From positions 960,586 through 1,024,585 of the forward strand of contig JAYKAV010002353.1 of assembly GCA_035582835.1 (NCBI GenBank): a stretch of DNA of 64,000 bases, given 5' to 3'. The notes under the pieces were generated by a model. It had not been told where the DNA came from and made no database searches. It saw only the letters and a program-made list of their open reading frames with translations. The position numbers and the translations under genes are program-made. Shown here piece by piece: positions 14,364-24,900 of this stretch (its first letter is position 1; each line of letters begins with the position of its first letter). This stretch comes from Phoebastria nigripes (taxonomy: Eukaryota > Chordata > Aves > Procellariiformes > Diomedeidae).

Positions 14364-16982
14364 GATAAAGTTCACTTTCTGCCAGTGGCAGACTAAGCAT
14401 CCATTTCCTTATCCCTTTAATAATGTCAACACACTTCTGTGGGTGGGTAGTCTGGACACAGACATTATCCACTTACTTACATACTTTTCATACACTACTT
14501 CAGTTCCAAAAGAATTAAAAAATATAATTAAAATTATCCAAACAAAACCCAAACCTCTGAAACAGCAGTGGCTAGCACAGACTTGAGCTCTAAAGACTTA
14601 GAAAGGATTTTGTCTGAGACAAGCCACAGAGAGCAGAGAAAATATTGTTTGATGCAAATCCATTGCAGCTTGACACAGGATGGGAGACAGAAACGTATCT
14701 CTGAAAAACTGAAACCAAAATGATGGGAGGTGCAGTTAGCTAGCTCTCTGAATGGTATCCACATAGGCCAACATCCTTCATCAGTGCAGTCTGGTCGACA
14801 GTGCTCTCCTTCACTGAAAATGTAAGCTCCTTCCTTCCAGCTCCAGCTCGGAAAAGGTGTTCATTGCTAAAAGGAAGTTGCTGATTGAGAGAAATCACTG
14901 CTATGTCTTCCACTTGTGTCCTTTCAATGGATTGGTTAGGAATGATGCATTTTAAAATGTATTTTCTCAAAGTGGCATACATTTCTGTGACTGCATGCAT
15001 GAACTTTAGTCAGAGACACAACGATAATACATTAATTTGCAAATACTTGTTAGATATACTGATGGCAAATATTTGTCACTTACTGTCAGAAGGAGTAATA
15101 GTAAGGATGTAAATACTAGGACTGGAGTTTGTACCACGGATCATGTCCATTATACAGCCTTGTTTCCGAAGCAACTCCTCAAAAAGCTATGATACTCACA
15201 TTGGGTACTGAGGTGTTTTGTTATTGCTATGTCAGGTCAGTTAATAATAATTGTGCTTTCTTCCAGTCATTTAAAATAGAATACATAGCGAAAAAATGGC
15301 GTGTTATGTTGCATTTGTCACACAGTGTACACCTACACTTGCCCAAGAAAGCCCGACTTCCTTTTTAAAGAAGAGCAATTATTAACAAGATCTTGATTGG
15401 GGACACTCTTAACACACTGTAATTTGTATGTAGAAAGCTACTTGCACGGGTATAATTGGCAAAATGTGTGTGCTGTTTCTTTCCTTCCTAGCCTGAGTAA
15501 TATCTTACCTGATACTTAATCCTGCTGACACCGGTGAGTGCTTCATGCAAGTAAATGGTATTCAGGCTGTAGCTGCAAAAACTCGGTTAAAGTGTGAAGA
15601 GTGTCATGTGGTATAATGATATGTTTTACAATCAATAGGCATTTAAACTGACAGCTTCTTTTGTAGTGTGAAATTCTGTTTTACCCAGCTCAAAGTCCAA
15701 AGACTATTGATTCATATCAGTAAGGTACAAGCTGTGGTGTTAATTCACTCCTTGGTGTCTGTAACTTACTCTGTGATTAACAGATGCTCTTAAAGTACAT
15801 TAAAACTGAAAACTGTACTTCTCTGTAAAGTGTATTCAGAAAGTGTTGTGGACTCTTATTTCTTTCACCACCTTTGTAATTGCTACTGAATACTGTGAAC
15901 TGCTGGTATACTCAACAGAAAAAGATTTCCATGTTTAAAAGCAAGTGCACAAAATTGCTTTTTATAACGTAAAATCTCTATTGGATGTCCCTGAATTCTA
16001 AGTCAGAAGTATTTTGGGGGTAACTTTGTATCATTTTTAAAGGTCAAAAAAAATGTTTTTTTAATTTGCAGCATGCTTTAGTCCAGTCTAAATATTTCTT
16101 TCATATCTGAATTTTCTCAGACTTTTATCTCAGACTTTTGTGGACGCACCATAATTACTATGGCCTTCCAAATGAGACATAAAATATTATGTACTCTGTG
16201 TACTGCTGTTCCACATAATAAAAACTTTGACATTTGCTAGATTCTGCATGAGCTCACGCTCATACAAACAAAAAGAAATCTCCATTGTAAAATGTTATCT
16301 GTTGGTTTGGTTTCTGTTCTTTTCCCTAGAACAGTTTCTTCTGGAGCTTGTACACAATTCCTGCTGCAGAGTTAATTGTATATTGTGCCAGAACTGAAAT
16401 AAAAATGCTAGGATTTACTTCTACCTGCCTCAAAATGAAAAAATACCTGCTATTGTAGAATATTATCCACAGTAGATATCCCACGTGGTTCCAAAAAATT
16501 TCTTGCCAGGAATACAGAAGCTAACTAACTTTCTCACAAAAAAAATATTTCTTAAACACTGTATTTGAAAATGTAGGATTTTTCCAAATACTATTTTAGA
16601 TATNTTCTTATAGATCTTTATTCAACAAAGTACCTAATAATAGTCTTTAGTACACTGCTGAACGGGAATAAACTTAAATGCATGTGTAATTATGTACTGA
16701 TTGGAACTGTAAGAAAAAGGTCTCTGCTACTGGCTCAAAACTCTTATGAGCTGCTGATTGGTTTTGATATGAAGTGTATGTTTCTCTTGGTATATCAGTG
16801 AAATTACAGTAATAAACTTACGACTCTTCTGCCTAATAGAGCGGGATAGTGTAGCAGTTACACAAAAAACCCAGTAAGTATCTCTTTTATTTTTCTGCAC
16901 ACTTAAATATAATTGAAAATATTTAGGAAAACTTTATGACCTAGGGTTTGAGAAGCATCATGAAGGTTTTTACTACAAAATA

Positions 16983-16997
16983 TTTTTTTTTTTTTTT
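16983..16997. repeat. Poly(T) tract, 15 bases
   Basis: This is an uninterrupted T run in AT-rich DNA. No associated retrocopy is seen. Confidence 0.8.
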
Positions 16998-17402
16998 CAA
17001 AAGCACAATTAATCCATCTAAAAACTGAAGGAATAGGTATCAACATGATCAAAATCAGTCAGTTGCCACTGAATTTTCTGAAGTCTTGTAAAAAAGAAAA
17101 AACGTTACTTTACTGAATACAGACACTGATTTATTGAAGGTCATTGTTGAGGTAGTTTTGAGCTGCTGGTGCTTGTTTGTACATTGAAGATACTTGGGCT
17201 GTTTTGTCACAAACATTGTCAGAACATGAAGATACTACATATAATCCATTTTTTGCTATATTTACATCAGCAATCAAATGGCAGAGCATTTTTCACTTAC
17301 TTGATGTATTTTTCAAACTGGGCTCTTAATGAAATGAATATGCAGATAAGGGTGTTCTTAGGTAATTCTCAAAGTTTGAATTATTCTCATATCTCTCTCC
17401 TG

Positions 17403-17424
17403 AAAAAAAAAAAAAAAAAAAAAA
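17403..17424. repeat. Poly(A) tract, 22 bases
   Basis: This is an uninterrupted A run that encodes the Lys run of the chance frame 17169-17609. Confidence 0.9.
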
Positions 17425-17907
17425 CAGAAGAAATCGAAGCCAAACCAAACAGCATAAACATGAAAATAGCACCTCATTCCACCATTCTACTCATAAAAAA
17501 AAATGGAATAAACATGGAAAACTATGTGGTAGTCTTTATGAAAGATCCCCTTCTGTTAGAGCCATTGGAAAAAACTAATGATGATTTTGCAGGGAACAGT
17601 CAGAGGTAGAATGGTCAAGTCTTAACTCTGCCACTGATAATCTGTCCTGTGTTGTGAACTTCATAGAATCATAGAATCATAGAATAGTTTGGNTTGGAAG
17701 GGACCTTTAAAGGTCATCTAGTCCAACCCCCCTGCCGTGGGCAGGGACATCTTCAACTAGATCAGGTTGCTCAGAGCCCCGGCCAACCTGACCTTGAATG
17801 TTTCCAGGGACGGGCATCTACCACCTCTCTGGGCAACCTGTGCCACTGTTTCACCACCCTCAGTGTAAAAAATTTCTTCCTTATATCTAGTCTGAATCTA
17901 CCCTCTT

Positions 17908-19084
17908 TCAGTTTAAAGCCATTCCCCCTTGTCCTGTCACAACAGGCCCTGATAAAATGTCCCTGTCTTTCTTATAAGCCCCCTTTAAGTACTGAAAGGC
18001 TGCAATAAGGTCTCCCCGAAGCCTTCTCTTCTCCAGGCTGAACAACCCCAACTCTCTCAGCNTTTCTTCATAGGAGAGGTGTTCCATCCCCCTNATCATT
18101 TTTGTGNCCCTCCTCTGGACCCGCTCCAACAGGTCCATGTCTTTCTTGTGCTGAGGGATCCAGAGCTGGACGCAGTACTCCAGGTGGGGTCTCACCAGAG
18201 GAGAGGGGCAGAATCACCTCCCTCGACCTGCTGGCCACGCTGCTTTGGATGCAGCCCAGGATACGGTTGGCCTTCTGGGCTGTGAGCGCACATTGTCGGC
18301 TCATGTCCAGCTTGTCATCCACCAGTACCCCCAAGTCCTTCTCGGCAGGGCTGCTCTCAATCCCTTCATCCCCCAGCCTGTATTGATACCAGGGGTTGCC
18401 CTGACCCAGGTGCAGGACCTGGCACTTGGCCTTGTTGAACCTCATGAGGTTCACATGGGCCCACTTCTCCAGCTTGTCCAGGTCCCTCTGGATGGCATCC
18501 CGTCCCTCAGGCGTGTTGACCGCACCACTCAGCTTGGTGTCATCTGCAAACTTGCTGAGGGTGCACTCGATCCCACCGTCTATGTCATTGATGAAGATAT
18601 TAAACAGTACGGGTCCCAGTACAGACCCCTGTGGGACACCACTCATCACCGACCTCCATCTGGACATTGAGCCGTTGACCACTACCCTCTGGATGTGACC
18701 ATCCAAGCAATTCCTCACCCACCAGACAGTCCACCCATCAAATCCATACCTCCCCAGTTTAGAGAGAAGGATGTTATGGGGGACCATGTCAAAGGCCTTA
18801 CAGAGGTCCAGAGAGACGACATCTGTAGCCCTTCCCATGTCTACTGATGTAGTCACTCCATTGTAGAAGTCCACTAGGGTGGTCAGGCAGGACTTGCCCT
18901 TGGTGAAGCCATGCTGGCTGTCCCGAATCACCTGCCTGTCCTCCATGTGCCTTAGCATAGCTTCCAGGAGGATCTGTTCCAGGAGGATCTGTTCCATGAT
19001 CTTCCCAGGCACAGAGGTGAGACTGACTGGCCTGTAGTTCCCCGTGTCTTCCTGTTTTCCCCTTTTAAAAATGGAGACAACATT
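17908..19084 (-). pseudogene. CR1 ORF2 reverse transcriptase fragment, frameshifted
   Basis: This is the RT part of CR1 ORF2, the enzyme that copies the element's RNA into DNA at the nicked target. In the long open frame ending at 18068 (counting from the Met at 19012) the expected RT blocks are visible in order: LDLCKAFD at residues 68-75, VPQGSVLGP at 126-134 and the catalytic FADD at 155-158. About residue 270 (near 18200) a 5-base deletion relative to copy 3 shifts the frame. The downstream part ([11 protein letters not shown] onward) continues in another frame, 18195-17908. A second small shift near 17955 then ends that frame early. A perfect 15-base tandem duplication at 18966-18995 inserts five residues near the N-terminal side. 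Two ambiguous bases fall in the C-terminal part. With no endonuclease domain and two frameshifts it is a dead copy. Confidence 0.9.
18966..18995 (-). repeat. 15-base perfect tandem duplication inside CR1 copy 1
   Basis: Two back-to-back copies of AGGAGGATCTGTTCC (18966-18980 and 18981-18995) keep the frame and duplicate five residues of the RT segment just downstream of GKIMEQ. CR1 elements normally have one copy, so this is a private change, probably replication slippage. Confidence 0.85.
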
Positions 19085-19085
19085 T

Positions 19086-21666
19086 TAAAATAAGAATGGG
19101 AGAACTTTTCTCTCCGAAAATAATGCAAAGACTCAGAGAAAATCTCCTGTAGTTCTTGGGTGTCTGATACTCTGCTCCCCTCTGGTGCACATCTACTAGT
19201 ACACTTGGTATTCTCTCTATCCACTAGGGATATTCATTCATATTTAGTAAAATGCATCAGAAAAACTCCCTGCAATAGGTTTACTATATTAAAAACTTGT
19301 CCTTTGTATGGACAAGTTCTATGTAACAGGATGGAGGGAGGCATTGCAGACTTCCCACTCCCGGTTCACAGCTATGTAAATGCAGAGAAACAGTCAGCTT
19401 CTGAATGACCACGGTCGCTTGCCTATGAAAGTTTCATGTATGCCTTCTCATGTTATTTAGCATCTGACACACCGTGTCAAGTTATACTTCTTGTTGTAGT
19501 ACAATACAGGCTGACATGATGCAGCAGGCCACCCCACACACCTATACATAGGACAAATGCATGACCAAAGTCAGGGGTGGGAGGGTATTTCTTGTTGTAA
19601 TGACATTAGTAACAAATAAAAAAGATAAAACTCATCGGAGGGAATAAATTCACGTTGCAACAGTAGTCTGAATTGTGTAAAATGGCTCTTAGAACACCCC
19701 AGCCCCCAAAAGGAAAAATGTGTCTTGTTATCTGAGCTAACAGATGCAAGTGCATTTTATTATGTCTCTTTGCATTAGGAAGCAGCCATTAAATAAAAGA
19801 AAAGCTTTCTAAAGCACCCTGGAGGGAATATACAAGGAAGTGTGCTTCAAATGCCCTCTGTGCTGTAAGTATTACTGCAAAGCTTGTTTCATACACAGTA
19901 ACTTTTCTGCTTTCACATTCCCTGCAAGTGACACTGCAGTTGAAATGATTTAATGCTGAATTATTCGGTTCTGAAATAATAGACAGTATCCTTGTTCCCT
20001 AATGATAACATCATTGCCTGCAACAGATTCTTTGCGACATATTAAACAGCAGAAGTACCCTACACAGCTGTCAGCTGTTGTTTTCTGGATAGGTAACAAT
20101 TATGGATTCTTAAGGTATATAGAGTAGAAAGAAATAATAAAGCAAGCCACTAAATTATGAAAAATAAAACCGAACTATTCTTGTATTATCTTATTTTTCA
20201 GAGTAGGTCACTGAGCACTGGAAATAAAACCTAATTACTCCCAGTTGAAAAGTTCAATGTCACTATTATGGTATGACCTACTTTCTGAAGCTCTGAAATT
20301 TTTGGCTGGGTGGATAATGGTTGAATATATTTTTTCGCTATACAGGAGGCCCTCTGGATCATTTTTAATATACCACAAAAATCTGAACATTCGCTTAAAT
20401 AAGCGGTGCTATTATTAGATGAATTTATGGAAAATTTAGGTGAAGCATGACAAGCAACAAAGTGGTACAATTATATAGGGCTGGACTATGTATTTATGGT
20501 TAGAATCAGATGCAAATTATGTTGTATAAATAACATAGAAGAGAAATAATATCTTTCAGGAGTTATGCTGATTATTAAAATGAAGTAAATACAGCACTCA
20601 CCATTAATTTCATAATAGGTATTTATGGACTTTGCATTTCAACATTTTTTATATAATGACATTATTCATTTCAAATCTGATCCGTGCATGAATGTTTCCA
20701 CTGCCCATTAGTTTTGTTTAGAAGTGAAGACATGTCATTGTGTGAAAAATGGGAGTTATTAGGAGTTTGTTGGACTGCTCCTGATAGAAACTACNAAATT
20801 AAATCAAGTAACTGGCTGCTTTTCAATTTATTTTCCCCAGCGTCTTAACTGAAAAAAAAATCTAAATGTCTTTAGTGTTTCTACACAGAAATAGTCTTTG
20901 ACCCGGTAAACTTAGCACATTATCCTCAGACAGATGTCCTAAAGAGCTGAAATATGAGCAAATGACAGACTGAAACATCTTAAAAAGATGGGCTTTTTCA
21001 TGTGACCAGTAGAGATGACGTGTAAGATAAGTATGCCAAACACGGTAGTTATGTAAATAAGTGAATGCTGAGTTCTTAAAATAGAAATGTTTAAATTTAT
21101 TTGCCTGCTCTGCTGTGGAAAATAAATTTAAACTATCATGATTTGTGAGGGTGTAGAAGGGTGTGCTAATTGCTTTCAGAATCTCAGGTACCAAAAATAA
21201 TGGCTACAAATGTGGCTGAAGGAAACAGTTGGATGGATGAGATTCACAGTGTATACAGAGAACCATTAAATTAGTATTTTGTTAATAAACTTTGTGAATA
21301 CACCTTTTTTGTTAATTGTATGAATGTAAATGAATTTCCTTTCGAATTTACTCAAACCTCCTGCACGTGCCCATGACATTGAACTTGATTAAGATTCAAA
21401 GAAATTTTAAAAACAAAAATTTCATCCAAGTGATTACTTAAAAACTACTTCTTTATATGCTCATTACTTGAGACAAAGAATCACATGGATCATACTATCA
21501 AATATTTGTAATGAAGATGTAACACATGTAATGTCTTAGAAATGCAATTGATATCATATTCATAAATTAAGCCTTTCCACAAATTCATTCTGATGTCTAA
21601 GAGCTTTGCTTTCTAGGTAATTATATTCTATGTTCAGAATTTTATTCCCCTTCTTAGAGGAGATAA
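19086..21666. other. AT-rich non-coding stretch between two CR1 fragments
   Basis: No exon, RNA gene or transposon end can be supported. Open frames reach at most about 110 codons (20862-21194, minus) and have no recognisable features. The segment beside CR1 copy 1 (19086-19224) does not resemble CR1 and is probably pre-insertion host DNA. Confidence 0.55.
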
Positions 21667-21950
21667 CATTGTGCACTTGCAGCCCAGAAAGCCAGTCGTA
21701 TCCTGGGCTGCATAAAAAGAAGCGTGGCCAGCAGGTCAAGGGAGGTGATTCTCCCNCTCTACTCTGCTCTCGTGAGACTCCACCTGGAGTACTGCATCCA
21801 GCCCTGGAGTCCCCAGTGCAAGAAAGACATGGATGTGTTAGAGTGTGTCCAGAGGAGGGCCACAAAAATGATCAGGGGGCTGGAACACCTCTCCTATAAA
21901 GAAAGGCTGAGGTTTTTTATGATGAAGTGATGAGACACTGGAACAGGTTA
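21667..21950 (+). mobile_element. CR1 relic, copy 2, both ends missing and internally deleted
   Basis: Bases 21667-21911 match the stretch of CR1 encoding the RT C-terminal half, including the block read as SREVIL...YSALVR.HLEYC and [16 protein letters not shown]. The next bases (about 21912-21950) match CR1 again, but from the later block ending GAGACACTGGAACAGG. Compared with copy 3, about 185 bases between them are missing. The 3' end with ATTCTATG octamers is absent and similarity stops near 21950. A usual CR1 insertion is truncated only at the 5' side, so loss of the 3' end points to later deletion. One n lies at 21756. It is non-functional. Confidence 0.85.
21724..21930 (+). pseudogene. 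CR1 reverse transcriptase C-terminal scrap
   Basis: This 68-codon open frame within CR1 copy 2 carries the region after the catalytic core, including [14 protein letters not shown] and [14 protein letters not shown]. It then runs across the internal deletion junction into unrelated residues and stops. It lacks FADD and all N-terminal RT motifs, so no activity is possible. The family assignment rests on direct likeness to copies 1 and 3 in this window. Confidence 0.8.
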
Positions 21951-24900
21951 CACCCATAGACAAGAAATACAAAAAGCTAAGTAGACCAAAATCCATCAAG
22001 TTTTAATTTTTTGATTTAAAAAAAGTATGTGTCATTGTATAAATGATCAAAGTTCTATTGAGTATCTAATTATTTGGCTAATGTTTTCTGTTTCAAGTGG
22101 ATGTGTGTACGTGTGCTGCTCCCTGTAACTGTGTTACAAGCCATGAGCTTTCATCCTGGAGATGAAACCTGTCTTTGAATCCTCTGAAACAAGTCTATAG
22201 ACAATCCCTTTAAACCACAGAAATATCCAAAATAACAGCTTGAAGCTAGACTGTGAGAGCTGCAATGTATTTTTCATTCTTTTTGTAGAGAATGTTGTCA
22301 ATATTGTTATAATCAATAAATGACAACTTTGTACAATCAACTTTATCACAGCTAACTCTGGTGTCAGAAGAGTTGCATATGTCTTTAGAGATGAAAGACA
22401 CTACATATTTGATTAATTTTATTCAAAAATTTATTAATCCCTACTTTACCGGTGTTAATTAAGCACTATATTTCTGAAATGAGATACTTTGATTACTACA
22501 TATTTTGCAATGAAATCCACTTTTAATTCATTGTTTTACATTTTGAGTGACATAATATGTAGAGACCATACATGTGCTGGTACTAAATGTCCTCTGCAAA
22601 GACTACATCTTTACAAAGATTTCATTTTGACTCTGCGACTAAAAAGTAACAATTCTTCCCTCTTTTTTCTCCTCTCCTCTTCTGCTTTTGGGCAGATAGA
22701 CTCTTTGTATAGAAGTCTGCACATAGCAACACACTACTACTGTTGTTTCAATAGATAAGTGTTTGTATTTTTGTATATATTTTTTATACTTCCTCAGAAA
22801 AATTTGATATCACTGAATTCATACATCACAATCCTATAAATTAATTTTTCTGTGACAAATTTTGACTAGAAGTTGACTATGATTGATAGCAAGGTGGCCT
22901 TTTTCTATAACGTAAAGTGTGTGTTTTAATAAAGAAAGTAACATTAGGAAAATTATTTGCGTCTTTGAACTGATCTTTGTATTTAAAATATTAGGATGTT
23001 ATCTATAAGATATTTGCTTTTTGTAGGCAGCATTTGTTATTTTAAATCAGGAAAAACGGTAGGTTTTCATGATAGGATCCAAAAAATGTTAAAGCAGAGT
23101 AAAATCCGTACCATGCACTAATCATAGCATTGGTCAAGACATAAAAAATGTAAACACAGAATCTGTTGGACTACTCACTACAAGAAATTTGTGGAGATGA
23201 GCAAAGAAACAAGAGCTTGATGAGTTTCTCCTTTTCCTCTAAGCTGAGTAGGAGAAATACGGAAGGATTTTTTTTTATTGTTATTATTATTTTTTAAAAT
23301 GCTTTTATTCAAACACTGTCACAAGCTAAATCCCTCCTTCTATCTGTATTTCTACATCATTGACTGCAATAACAAGTGAGGAAGTATACTGTATATTTTT
23401 GTTGATTTCCTCTTTTCCTAGTAGTTTTGGTTTATTTGGAATTGTTTAATCATTATTGATTTTCTTTTGAAAGATGATTTCCCTATAAAATTTCTATCTA
23501 GGAGTCGTTGAACCGCCTTGACAGTGAAAAGCATTGGACCAGTGTCTGAAGAAAGTACTAATTGATCTTGTTGATTGAATATCAACATAGACATGTTCCA
23601 TAGGCTTTTTTGCCTTGCCTTGAATGTCTTAATTTGACACAGGTTGTGCTTGCTCAGTCATTTATTTTTTAAATCATTAAAAAGTTAAATGTTGTAATAT
23701 CAAAGATTAATTTGAAAAGGCAGAATCNATGCAACTGAAAAGTTGACATTAAAAAAAAAGGAAAAGTAGTGAATTAGAAATCCTTGTCTTGGATTTTTAG
23801 TTGAGAAAGTATTTCAATCCCATGTACCATTTGAAAATATTTTGTGCTGTTAATTTTTTATTCTTATGTTTAAAAGAAGGCTTAAAAGAAAAATATGCTA
23901 GTATTATGATTGCTTTTTCAGGGTAAAAAGAGTTAAATTCAAACTTTCATTATTGTGAAGGTGTCTGATTTTTTAGTTTCTTCACTTTCACTTAATTGTA
24001 ATGGAAGTTTAGGTAGAAAGCTTAGTTTTCATACCAGTTTTTAACATACATATACAGAAAATAAGTAGTATTTTACACAGAAAGTTTCATTTTGTCTCAA
24101 TATTGAAAAGGTAACTCACTGTTGAAGTTTTAATTGTTATTTTTCATGAATTATTTTTAATTAAATGAGATATCAAAGTTGTGAGTTTTTTGCCAAAATA
24201 ATAAAGACCCTTCATAGACTACGGGACTATACTTGTGTCCTGAAAGTGATGGTNGGTGAAGTTGACACATGAAAATTCCGGCCTTCATTTTCCAGAAGAT
24301 CAAACTGACTCTGATGAGGAAGTAGAGCTGGAAAAAAAAAAAAATCTTATTTCCTGCGGTTATAATTATTTTCCTATTTGTGTTTCTTGTCTCTTCAATT
24401 CAATAGTCATTGACATATAGATAAGAAGAAAAGGTTTGTTGTTTATCACAGTACATAGGAATTATTTATCCAAAAATTTAACCTAGATAATTCAGAATGG
24501 GCTTCCGTTATGATCTGTTTATCTGAATTGCATCAACAATTGACAGGCCAATAAGGTAAAATAATAACTGAGATGGTAATAAATTGTATCTTTCATATTT
24601 TTGTATGAATATGCACTTACAGTTCCTACTATCTATAAATCTATTTTTCCTTCATTTTAACACTAATTTTGCTACATCTCTGGTCCTGAGTTACATGCCA
24701 TCTTGAATAATGAATCATCATATTGTGCACTGAAGCTTTCTGTTGCTAGAAATTTTGACATGCAATTGCAACCTGCCAGTCCAGTACTGTTAATCTGACA
24801 GTTTCACTGATCTTCTCTGTTTCTTTCTTCTCTGTTTTTCCATAAAGAATAAATTATATTATTTAGACAGAGGCCAAGAAATTGAGATGTCATCAACTGT

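Larger units (their letters stand above)
12801..17660. other. AT-rich non-coding stretch
   Basis: No gene is supported. The two long open frames (13924-14472 minus, 182 codons; 17169-17609 plus, 146 codons) both read through A/T homopolymers and give poly-Phe or poly-Lys runs, as chance frames do. A 14-base near-tandem duplication (TCTCAGACTTTT core) lies at about 16114-16139. Poly(A) and poly(T) tracts are listed separately. Confidence 0.6.
17661..19085 (-). mobile_element. CR1 LINE retrotransposon copy 1, 5'-truncated
   Basis: Read on the minus strand, this is the 3' part of a chicken-repeat-1 (CR1) non-LTR retrotransposon. It covers most of the reverse-transcriptase domain, the C-terminal region and the 3' untranslated end. 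The element ends at 17661-17684 in three perfect copies of the octamer ATTCTATG (here as its complement), the CR1 hallmark that replaces a poly(A) tail. The 5' end is truncated near 19085, just before the region encoding IFKRGKQED; a stop codon lies immediately upstream in the RT frame. CR1 copies by target-primed reverse transcription and most copies are 5'-truncated like this one. The endonuclease domain and ORF1 are absent, so it cannot move on its own. It is closely related to copy 3 at 52881-54136, in the opposite orientation. The 5' boundary is good to about 10 bases. Confidence 0.95.

Noticed and set aside
13924..14472. 182-codon minus-strand open frame, the longest outside CR1
   Set aside because: It reads through a 27-base homopolymer, giving a Phe run, has no recognisable domain, and overlaps a second frame. 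It fits a chance frame.
17169..17609. 146-codon plus-strand open frame
   Set aside because: It contains a Lys run from the A22 tract and no domain or splice context that I can support.
18245..18670. 141-codon plus-strand open frame inside CR1 copy 1 (and 53118-53645 minus in copy 3)
   Set aside because: These are antisense shadows of the CR1 reverse transcriptase; the same antisense frame appears in both copies because the copies are homologous, not because it is a gene.
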